Shown here: positions 25,360 through 31,435 of the stretch, in pieces
Layout of the letters: the number at the start of each line of letters is the position of its first letter
Position numbering within the stretch: the stretch's first letter is position 1
NCBI GenBank assembly: GCA_007135605.1
Contig: SLIN01000108.1
Coordinates: 1 to 33,124 of the forward strand
DNA: 33,124 nucleotides
Source: Spirochaetales bacterium
Lineage (GTDB): Bacteria; Spirochaetota; Spirochaetia; DSM-27196; SKKC01
Direction of reading: 5' to 3'
Translations under genes and position numbers: made by a program
Notes under the pieces: generated by a model
The model's database searches: none
Seen by the model: only the letters and a program-made list of their open reading frames with translations
What the model was told of the DNA's origin: nothing

Positions 25360-25388
25360 GTTTCAACTCGTCCGGCGCCCGTCGTCAA
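25360..25388 (-). promoter_or_regulatory. Promoter of the trehalose synthase/phosphatase gene
   Basis: Minus strand: TTGACG (25388-25383), 17 nt, TGAAAC (25365-25360), then 8 nt to ATG 25351. The -10 is weak, which would suit a regulated or stress promoter. The 3 x 11-bp repeat begins 19 bp upstream of the -35. Confidence 0.38.
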
Positions 25389-25407
25389 GCGGCGTTCCGA
25401 AGGCTCC

Positions 25408-25440
25408 GATCCGGCAGAGATCCGGCAGAGATCCGGCAGA
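25408..25440. repeat. Three exact tandem copies of an 11-bp unit, candidate operator
   Basis: GATCCGGCAGA is repeated three times without change (25408-25418, 25419-25429, 25430-25440). The array lies between the -35 boxes of the two divergent promoters, 7 bp from that of the ROK kinase and 19 bp from that of the trehalose gene. An 11-bp period places each copy on nearly the same helix face, as expected for cooperative binding of a regulator. A slippage-born repeat without function is the alternative. Confidence 0.55.
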
Positions 25441-25447
25441 TACCAGC

Positions 25448-25476
25448 TTGACACGGCGATAGGGGCCGGCTAGCTT
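25448..25476 (+). promoter_or_regulatory. Promoter of the ROK kinase, leaderless geometry
   Basis: TTGACA (25448-25453), 17 nt, TAGCTT (25471-25476), 6 nt, ATG 25483. The expected transcription start coincides with the start codon, and the gene has no Shine-Dalgarno. Confidence 0.5.
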
Positions 25477-25482
25477 CGGCTC

Positions 25483-26433
25483 ATGACGAGACGTGACGTC
25501 TATGCGGCTATCGAGGCCGGCGGAACGAAGTTTGTGTGCGGAGTGGCTCATTCCCACGACGAAATACTCGATACGACCAGGATCGCCACCGGTACCCCGG
25601 AAGAAACCATCCGGCAATGTCTCGATTTCTTCAAAAGCAAAGCGAAGCAATACGGTTCGCCGAGGTCGTTCGGAATCGGCAGTTTTGGGGCGCTCGACCC
25701 TTCGATCGGTTCGCCACGGTTCGGATGGATAACCGAAACTCCGAAGGCAGGATGGAGACATACTGATCTTGCCGGACCGTTCGCCCGGCAGTTCGGTGTT
25801 CCCGTTGGATTCGACACCGATGTGAATGCCGCCGCGCTCGCCGAATTCCGGTGGGGTGCGGGAATCTCGATTGCAGCCGGTACGAGCGGAGCGACTCTCG
25901 TCTATTTCACGGTGGGCACCGGCATAGGAGGAGGAGCGGTGGTAGGCGGTCGCCTGCTACACGGGCTCGTTCACCCGGAGATGGGGCATTTGAAAACACC
26001 GCGCGCGCCCGGAGACCTCGAATTCTCCGGGGTCTGCGCGTACCATGGCGACTGCCTCGAAGGGCTCGCCTGCGGTCCGGCGATCAACGAGCGGTGGGGC
26101 GTTCCCGCCGAGGAGCTCGAGGCCGACCACGAAGCATGGAACATGGAATCATTCTACCTCGCACATGCGGTGGTATCCGTTACCGCGCTGCTGTCACCAC
26201 ACATCGTCGTACTCGGTGGTGGCGTAATGAGCGTTGATGGACTTATCGGGAAGGTCCGCCGCGAGGCAGAAAGTGCTATGGCCGGTTACTTTCCGCCGGC
26301 GTGGGGACACGATCATCTGAACGACTATATCGTGAAACCGGGGCTCGGAGAGACTCCCGGCCTGAGCGGGGCCATTGCTCTCGCGATCGATGCCGCGCAA
26401 TCTACTCCTTCCAGGGAAAGATCATACCCCTGA
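25483..26433 (+). CDS. ROK-family sugar kinase, probable fructokinase
   Basis: ATP-dependent sugar kinase, 316 residues. AAIEAGGTKFVCGV (8-21) is the phosphate-1 motif, with the EAGGTKF form found in ROK fructokinases (ScrK/YdhR type). FDTDVNAAALAE (110-121) carries the catalytic Asp113. TVGTGIGGGAVVGGRLLHG is the phosphate-2 region. The structural zinc site is His169, Cys185, His188, Cys191 (HPEMGHL...GVCAYHGDC). VVLGGGVMS is the adenosine motif. It probably makes fructose-6-phosphate, or a related hexose phosphate that could feed trehalose-6-phosphate synthesis by the divergent gene. ATG 25483 sits 6 nt after a -10 box, with no ribosome-binding site. The 3' end overlaps the convergent membrane-protein gene by 32 bp. 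Confidence 0.9.
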   Translation: MTRRDVYAAIEAGGTKFVCGVAHSHDEILDTTRIATGTPEETIRQCLDFFKSKAKQYGSPRSFGIGSFGALDPSIGSPRFGWITETPKAGWRHTDLAGPFARQFGVPVGFDTDVNAAALAEFRWGAGISIAAGTSGATLVYFTVGTGIGGGAVVGGRLLHGLVHPEMGHLKTPRAPGDLEFSGVCAYHGDCLEGLACGPAINERWGVPAEELEADHEAWNMESFYLAHAVVSVTALLSPHIVVLGGGVMSVDGLIGKVRREAESAMAGYFPPAWGHDHLNDYIVKPGLGETPGLSGAIALAIDAAQSTPSRERSYP

Positions 26434-27181
26434 GGGTGCGCGTGCCTACCTTATCGCGGTCCTCAAACAGAAGTTGGTCCCAAGGAATGCTACGCCGGTC
26501 GGCCTGTGGATTCGCCTCCAGGTAATCGTACTTGAGGAGACGAAGCTTGAATCCGCTCTGTAACCACATCATAACACCGGCAGGTCCCGGTATAAGCATT
26601 GCCAGGGGCAAGGAAACGACAGAAAGGAGCGCGACTCCAATCGCCATTACGACCGCAAACCCGGTGTTATCGAAGAAAACGAGGAAGCACTTCCGCAGTA
26701 TCTTTTTCGGTGAGCGGTCGAGCCGAGTATAAATCGGGAGATAGAACTGACTCGCAAGCAGCCAGATAATCGAGGCCCAGAAGAGAAATACGATAGCGCC
26801 GAGGCCGAAAATATTGTCGATCTGTACGTAAAACGGAAACGCCACGGATGTAACGAAAAACTGCACTACGTAGATCAGGCCGAGTACGGCCGACACCGGT
26901 AGGGCCTGTTTGAAGTAGCGAAGTATCTCGCGGAACTCCGGAGTTTCGTAGTTGGCCATGTCGCGCGTGGCAAGCGAGACTCCCCCGAGATAGAGTGTCG
27001 CGCCCATGATAGCAAGCGTCGGGGTCAAGAAGGCCACGAGGAACGTATCGATGGCGGCAAGAAGATTCGTCGCCGAGAGTATGAGCGCAAATATCGCGAT
27101 GAACCCGAGATTCAACAGCGCGATAACAAGGAGGTTATCCCAAAGGTCGAAGAACGCTTTCTTTATACAAAATGCAATCAT
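26402..27181 (-). CDS. Multi-pass membrane protein of unknown function
   Basis: Protein of 259 residues with five or six hydrophobic segments: LLVIALLNLGFIAIFALIL, FLVAFLTPTLAIMGATLYLGGV, ALPVSAVLGLIYVVQFFVTSVAFPF, GLGAIVFLFWASIIWLLASQFYLPI, GFAVVMAIGVALLSVVSLPLAMLIPG. The C-terminal 50 residues are hydrophilic (YDYLEANPQADRRSIPWDQLLFEDRDKVG). The N-terminal block AFFDLWDNLLVIALLNLGF recalls YesL/DUF624 proteins, often found near carbohydrate genes, but I cannot confirm this. The start at 27181 lies 19 nt after a good TTGTCT-18-TATACT promoter. It overlaps the end of the ROK kinase gene. Confidence 0.78.
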   Translation of the reverse strand: MIAFCIKKAFFDLWDNLLVIALLNLGFIAIFALILSATNLLAAIDTFLVAFLTPTLAIMGATLYLGGVSLATRDMANYETPEFREILRYFKQALPVSAVLGLIYVVQFFVTSVAFPFYVQIDNIFGLGAIVFLFWASIIWLLASQFYLPIYTRLDRSPKKILRKCFLVFFDNTGFAVVMAIGVALLSVVSLPLAMLIPGPAGVMMWLQSGFKLRLLKYDYLEANPQADRRSIPWDQLLFEDRDKVGTRTLRGMIFPWKE

Positions 27182-27200
27182 AGGGTATTCCGCCGGCGCC

Positions 27201-27230
27201 AGTATAGTCGTTTCGGCAGATCGAAGACAA
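27201..27230 (-). promoter_or_regulatory. Promoter of the membrane-protein gene
   Basis: Minus strand: TTGTCT (27230-27225), 18 nt, TATACT (27206-27201), 19 nt to ATG 27181. The -10 matches consensus at five of six bases. The mRNA leader would be about 12 nt. Confidence 0.45.
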
Positions 27231-27281
27231 CCAGATTGGGAGCAACCAACGTACCACTTGAGCGGCGATGAAGGTGGCGCT

Positions 27282-28280
27282 ATGCTCGCTGATATGAAGT
27301 ACAGAACGCTCGGTAAAATCGGTTACGAAGTCAGTGAAGTCGCACTCGGCACTTGGCAGGTCGGAGGGCGGTGGGGAGAACCGTTCGATGACAAGTGCGC
27401 CGAGGAGATACTGAATCGCGCAATCGATCGCGGTGTGAACTTTGTCGATACTGCCGACGTATACGGCGACGGACGCAGTGAAGCGGCTGTCGGTCGGGTT
27501 GTCCGTTCTCGTAACGAAACGATCTACGTCGCAACGAAGTGCGGGCGACAGCTTAACCCTCACGTCGCCGAGGCGTACACCCCGGAGGCGATGCGCGGTT
27601 TCGTTGAGAAATCCCTGCGTAACACCGGCCTCGAGCGCATCGACCTGGTTCAGCTGCATTGCCCGCCGACCGAGGTTTACTACCGTCCTGAGGTCTTCGA
27701 AGTCTTCGATCGACTTCGCGATGAGGGCAAGATAGCAAATCTCGGTGTCAGCGTGGAGAAGGTAGAAGAGGCGCTCAAGGCTATCGAATACGACAATGTC
27801 ACCACCGTTCAGATCATCTATAACATGTATCGCCACCGACCGGCTGAGCGTTTCTTTCCGGCGGCTGTCGAGCGTAACGTGGGGATCATCGTGCGGGTAC
27901 CTCTCGCAAGCGGTTTGCTCAGCGGCAAGTTCAGCGAGAGCTCGACATTTGCCGAAGGCGACCACCGGAACTTCAACCGCGAAGGAGCCGCGTTCGATCG
28001 CGGCGAGACGTTCGGGGGAGTGGATTTCGAGACCGGGGTGAAAGCAACCCGCGAGCTCCAGCACAAACTCGGAGACGATCATCCGCTTGCCGCGATGGCG
28101 ATCCGGTGGATCCTCATGGAACAGGCAGTGTCGACGGTAATTCCGGGCGCGTCGTCTACCGGCCAGGTCGAGTCGAATGTCGCTGCCGCGGGGCTCGCGC
28201 CCCTATCGGAGCAACAGATGCAGGCTGTCCGCGAGGTCTACGACAAGTGGATACGCAAGCGGGTCCATGAACGATGGTGA
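27282..28280 (+). CDS. Aldo/keto reductase
   Basis: NAD(P)H-dependent reductase with the (beta/alpha)8 AKR fold, 332 residues. The catalytic tetrad is visible as Asp56 and Tyr61 (NFVDTADVYGDGRSE), Lys86 (YVATKCGRQ) and His126 (DLVQLHCPP). VPLASGLLSGKF and the C-terminal STVIPGASSTGQVESNVAAAGLAPLS are conserved in the YajO/YhdN-like branch. ATG 27282 is chosen because GAAGGTGG lies about 7 nt upstream; ATG 27294 (MKYRTLG) is the usual family start and cannot be excluded. The long open frame back to 27006 is antisense to the membrane-protein gene. Substrate unknown. Confidence 0.92.
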   Translation: MLADMKYRTLGKIGYEVSEVALGTWQVGGRWGEPFDDKCAEEILNRAIDRGVNFVDTADVYGDGRSEAAVGRVVRSRNETIYVATKCGRQLNPHVAEAYTPEAMRGFVEKSLRNTGLERIDLVQLHCPPTEVYYRPEVFEVFDRLRDEGKIANLGVSVEKVEEALKAIEYDNVTTVQIIYNMYRHRPAERFFPAAVERNVGIIVRVPLASGLLSGKFSESSTFAEGDHRNFNREGAAFDRGETFGGVDFETGVKATRELQHKLGDDHPLAAMAIRWILMEQAVSTVIPGASSTGQVESNVAAAGLAPLSEQQMQAVREVYDKWIRKRVHERW

Positions 28281-28298
28281 ACGTATTGGGGATTTCGG

Positions 28299-29102
28299 TT
28301 ACCGGTCGGCGAACCACTCGAGTACGAGATCGGCAACCCGGTCTCGCTCGCTGTGGTTTGTCAGCACGTGGTTGCTCTCACGCAGCACCTCGAATCGCGT
28401 TTCATCGGCACCTATAGATCTGCGAATGCGATCGGTAACCGACATCGGTACGAGCTCGTCCCTCTCGGACACCATTGTGAGCGTGGGGGTTGCAACGTGC
28501 CTCAGACGGCGCCGGGCGTATCGCATGAGGCGATAGAGCTCGGCAGCCGGCCGATTCCACTGGAACGACCAATACTCCCTCGTTAGATGCTGCAGCTCCG
28601 GCTTATTGTCGTTCTTCTGGTCCGGTTCTTTCGGCAGACGCGGTATCAGCGGACCGACGATCGGCGAGAGCCACATAAGCCGGTTGTGTACGTCCAGAGC
28701 CGGAGCGGCAAGCGCGAGTCGGTCCACGGAAAAGTGCGATGCGAGAATCAGCGCGAGCACCCCGCCCATACTCAGTCCACAGACGTTCACACGAGCGTAC
28801 TCGCTCTTCAGATCGAGATACGCGTCGATAACACGGCGCAGCCAGTCGCGACGACCGCTGTTCAACAGATCGCCTCCGGAGGTTCCATGTCCCGGCAATC
28901 GGGGAATACTTACGGTCCATCCCCGGTTGTTCAACCGTTCGCCGAGGTACACCATATCGTGAGGGCTTCCGGTGAAACCGTGTACCAACAGAACGGCTTC
29001 TCGCTCACCGCGTAGAAACCGCGGTATCGAGATCGGGTCCGTCACCAGATCTGCCGGGAGGGTAGCAGGGCGCAGTCTTACTGAGAATCGCGGCATTGTC
29101 AT
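28299..29102 (-). CDS. Alpha/beta hydrolase (carboxylesterase/monoacylglycerol lipase-like)
   Basis: Serine hydrolase, 267 residues. The oxyanion motif is LLVHGFTGSPHDM (38-50). The nucleophile elbow is GLSMGG with Ser111. The acid is Asp215 (SERDELVPM) and the base His245 (ESNHVL), all at normal spacing. The sequence resembles small bacterial carboxylesterases such as Est30 and monoglyceride lipases. There is no signal peptide, so it is probably cytoplasmic. ATG 29102 (MTM) or 29096 may be used; there is no Shine-Dalgarno, but a TTGCCG-17-TATTGT promoter ends 8 nt upstream. Its 3' end meets the aldo/keto reductase gene tail to tail. Confidence 0.9.
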   Translation of the reverse strand: MTMPRFSVRLRPATLPADLVTDPISIPRFLRGEREAVLLVHGFTGSPHDMVYLGERLNNRGWTVSIPRLPGHGTSGGDLLNSGRRDWLRRVIDAYLDLKSEYARVNVCGLSMGGVLALILASHFSVDRLALAAPALDVHNRLMWLSPIVGPLIPRLPKEPDQKNDNKPELQHLTREYWSFQWNRPAAELYRLMRYARRRLRHVATPTLTMVSERDELVPMSVTDRIRRSIGADETRFEVLRESNHVLTNHSERDRVADLVLEWFADR

Positions 29103-29110
29103 TATCGCTC

Positions 29111-29139
29111 ACAATAGCGCTCGAACGCCGGAACGGCAA
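29111..29139 (-). promoter_or_regulatory. Promoter of the alpha/beta hydrolase
   Basis: Minus strand: TTGCCG (29139-29134), 17 nt, TATTGT (29116-29111), 8 nt to ATG 29102. The 15-bp direct repeat begins at 29140, touching the -35 box. Confidence 0.45.
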
Positions 29140-29169
29140 TCTCATCGCCGGATGTCTCATCGCCGGATG
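29140..29169. repeat. Two exact tandem copies of a 15-bp unit, candidate operator
   Basis: TCTCATCGCCGGATG occurs twice in a row (29140-29154, 29155-29169). It abuts the hydrolase -35 on one side and ends 17 bp before a TATATA box (29187-29192) that could be the -10 of the divergent Xre gene, with no recognisable -35 of its own. A site for the adjacent Xre regulator, controlling both directions, is the simplest reading. Confidence 0.5.
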
Positions 29170-29242
29170 TCGCTCTGAGCGTGATCTATATATCGCTGTA
29201 CGTACGTTGCCGAAAACCGGAGGTGCACCCATAGTCTCACCC

Positions 29243-29590
29243 GTGTCAGGCTCGCCGGAGCGTGAGGTATCCGAAGTTCAGTCTCTTCTCTCGTTGAATC
29301 TGCGCCGTGGGCGTACCCGCCTCGGTTTTTCGCAGGCGCGCGTCGCCGAAGAATGTGACTTGACACCCAATTACATCAGCGAGATTGAGAGCGGTGTCAA
29401 GTTTCCTTCCGCCCCGGTACTCGGGAAGATAGCGAGAGTTCTCGGAATGCGGCCCGCCGAGCTTTTCTTTGAGGAACAGGAGTGGGAGCTTCGCGATCGG
29501 CAAGATTCGATCGCTCGCTTTGCCTCCGACCTCAAGACGAAACTCACCGACGACATCGACGACCTGGTTCGCCGTCATATGCTCGAGTGA
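29243..29590 (+). CDS. Xre-family helix-turn-helix transcriptional regulator
   Basis: Small DNA-binding protein, about 115 residues from GTG 29243. An HTH_3 domain spans roughly residues 12-75: LLSLNLRRGRTRLGFSQARVAEECDLTPNYISEIESGVKFPSAPVLGKIARVLGMRPAELFFEE, with the usual S-Q-xx-(A) and Y-I-S-x-I-E-x-G positions. A charged helix follows (about 85-110). The start is uncertain: GGAGGTG at 29219-29225 is well placed for a rare in-frame ATA at 29231 and too far for the GTG. The ORF track extends to TTG 29096, but that part covers the repeats and promoter. The duplicated 15-bp repeat upstream is a candidate target. The ankyrin gene follows 64 bp later and may be co-regulated. Confidence 0.82.
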   Translation: MSGSPEREVSEVQSLLSLNLRRGRTRLGFSQARVAEECDLTPNYISEIESGVKFPSAPVLGKIARVLGMRPAELFFEEQEWELRDRQDSIARFASDLKTKLTDDIDDLVRRHMLE

Positions 29591-29654
29591 CCCCCCGGCG
29601 ATCAAGTTCCGAATCGAACCCGTCGTAAATCTATTCAGCGACTGAGGTTCGGAA

Positions 29655-30569
29655 GTGAAAACGGGCATATTTTACAGCTCAGAGCGAAACGAGGATCGGA
29701 GGTCGATCATTTCCGGCTTGCGTAGTCGGGGAATTGCCACATCGTCGTTCGAGTTCGGACGCGAATGGGAATCGTTTTCCCCCGCACGACTCAGGTATCG
29801 ACTCACTACGCTCACGCAGGTTGTAATCATCTCCGGAGTCTCCGAACACACTGCTCCCTGGATCCATTTTCTCGCCGGGTACTGCCTTTGCTCAAATGTC
29901 GGCCTCAGCGTGTTCGTCCGTTCGGATGCCGAGCGAGAGCGATTGCATCCGTGCGTATCGCCGCAGGCGATCTTTTTCGAACGGGAGAAACTGCTCGACT
30001 TCATCCGGGCGTGTTCGGAGCGCGAGATCAGACGACGTGAGTTCATGAACGCACGTGAGGCACTGCTGGCGAAGGGAAAGAGTCTTACCGAACAGTCGCT
30101 TGCGAGTTCGATAATCGAAGCCGATATCGAGGGTGTCGAACTATTTCTGAGAATCGGAATCGGTCCGAACGCGAGCGATGTCTCCGGTGTTCCGGCACTT
30201 AATCTCGCAATACGTCACCAGAATAACGCTATCGCCGTGCTCCTGCTCGAACAGGGGGCGAGCGCCGACGCGATCAGTGCCGATCGCGGTAATACTCCAC
30301 TCATGGAGGCCGCCGGCCGCGGTGAGATCGGAATCGTCCGGCAGCTTATAGCGCGGGGAGCTACTCTCGATATTCAGAACTCTAACGGGCAGAATGCGCT
30401 CATGCTCGCCGTTTCAGAGGGGTTCATGGATACGGCCCTGCTTCTTCTACGAAACGGAGCGAACCCGGATACCCGGGACAAACTCGGCATGAGTGCGGTT
30501 CAGTACGCGCGTCTCTTCGGCTACACCGAATTCGTCGAACAGGCCCTAATCCGGACAAATCAATCTTGA
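29655..30569 (+). CDS. TIR-like domain fused to ankyrin repeats
   Basis: Protein of 304 residues, no signal peptide. Residues 1-125 look like a TIR-like flavodoxin-type domain: KTGIFYSSERNEDRRSIISGLRSRGIATSSFEF, then VVIISGVSEHTAPWIHFLAGYCLCSNVGLSVFV. The residue three after the Trp, where NAD-cleaving TIR domains have Glu (WxxE), is Phe. Residues 145-304 contain four to five ankyrin repeats, the clearest being RGNTPLMEAAGRGEIGIVRQLIARGATLDIQ and NGQNALMLAVSEGFMDTALLLLRNGANPDTR. Ankyrin-repeat proteins are known in treponemes. It probably works in the cytoplasm through protein-protein contacts. GTG 29655 has GAGG about 10 nt upstream. The TIR assignment is by pattern only; a nucleoside-deoxyribosyltransferase-like fold is an alternative. 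Confidence 0.75.
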   Translation: MKTGIFYSSERNEDRRSIISGLRSRGIATSSFEFGREWESFSPARLRYRLTTLTQVVIISGVSEHTAPWIHFLAGYCLCSNVGLSVFVRSDAERERLHPCVSPQAIFFEREKLLDFIRACSEREIRRREFMNAREALLAKGKSLTEQSLASSIIEADIEGVELFLRIGIGPNASDVSGVPALNLAIRHQNNAIAVLLLEQGASADAISADRGNTPLMEAAGRGEIGIVRQLIARGATLDIQNSNGQNALMLAVSEGFMDTALLLLRNGANPDTRDKLGMSAVQYARLFGYTEFVEQALIRTNQS

Positions 30570-30595
30570 CAGCTGGAAGAAGTGCTCACTATCGT
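30566..30595 (+). promoter_or_regulatory. Promoter of the two-TM protein gene, leaderless geometry
   Basis: TTGACA (30566-30571) begins within the last codons of the ankyrin gene. After 18 nt comes TATCGT (30590-30595), and the ATG at 30602 follows 6 nt later. No Shine-Dalgarno is present. Confidence 0.48.
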
Positions 30596-30601
30596 GGTTG
30601 T

Positions 30602-31420
30602 ATGCCGAGGTATGCGGGGAGACGCTATCTCGTACATCTGTATCGCCTCGACGGCAGCTCGCTTTTCCTCCACCCGTTCAGCGAACGGCAGAGTATGGTC
30701 CAAGTCTTCGAGTCCGGTGTGCCGATCGGATTGTTCGGTCATGAACCGCCGGTTGAACGCATTAGGCAGTTTCGCGAGCATCTCTACTCGATAGCCACTC
30801 ACGATGCACGTATCTGGGCGCTCGACCTTCGCTTCCTCAGCAGATTCTTCTGGACGACTCTGACATTCCTGACCCTCTACAGTACGTTTCTCTTTTTCGG
30901 ACTTCCCGGTCTCACCGAAGTGTACTACCCGGTTATCGCGCTTCTCGTCTCAGTTCTCGTGTACGGGTTACTTTCGGTAAAGGATACCCGTGGAGCTCTG
31001 GCGATTTCGCGCCGAACCGCCCTCTGTCGCAACATCGACAATATTCGATTTGAGTTCAGTGAGCTTGTCGTGGAAATCGAAGAGTTGCTTCAGGAGCTCG
31101 ATCGAGCGACCCCGGAGGAAGTACTGCACGTCATGCGTCGCCGTAGCATCGAGAGCGCCGGCATTCCCAAGCATGCTCGACGGAAACCGGGGCAGATCGA
31201 ACGCGACCTCCTTTTCGCGCTCGAGCGTCGGCTGCGGAATTCGGGGGCATTGAAGGTTCGTCGGAAGCTTCAGCGGTGGCTGAATCAGGGTGACGGGGAA
31301 AGCCTGGCGGCGCTCACCCGCGATGTGGCCGATCGCAAAGTAGATCTTTCGTTGCTTGCACTCTACTGGCAGATCAAGGAACGGACCGCGGCAGTGGCAC
31401 GACCGACACGAAACGCATAA
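30602..31420 (+). CDS. Two-transmembrane protein of unknown function
   Basis: Protein of 272 residues that I do not recognise. A soluble N-terminal 80 residues (RYLVHLYRLDGSSLFLHPFSERQSMVQVFESGVPIGLFG) are followed by a hairpin of two membrane helices (about 82-101 and 106-126), then a helical, charged C-terminal part of about 145 residues (EFSELVVEIEELLQELDRATPEEVLHVMRRRSIESAG and KVRRKLQRWLNQGD). With two helices both soluble parts would face the cytoplasm. ATG 30602 is chosen because a promoter ends 6 nt upstream; TTG 30566 would place the -35 box inside the gene. It ends 15 bp from the convergent porin gene. Confidence 0.72.
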   Translation: MPRYAGRRYLVHLYRLDGSSLFLHPFSERQSMVQVFESGVPIGLFGHEPPVERIRQFREHLYSIATHDARIWALDLRFLSRFFWTTLTFLTLYSTFLFFGLPGLTEVYYPVIALLVSVLVYGLLSVKDTRGALAISRRTALCRNIDNIRFEFSELVVEIEELLQELDRATPEEVLHVMRRRSIESAGIPKHARRKPGQIERDLLFALERRLRNSGALKVRRKLQRWLNQGDGESLAALTRDVADRKVDLSLLALYWQIKERTAAVARPTRNA

Positions 31421-31435
31421 CTCTCGCGCACGCGG

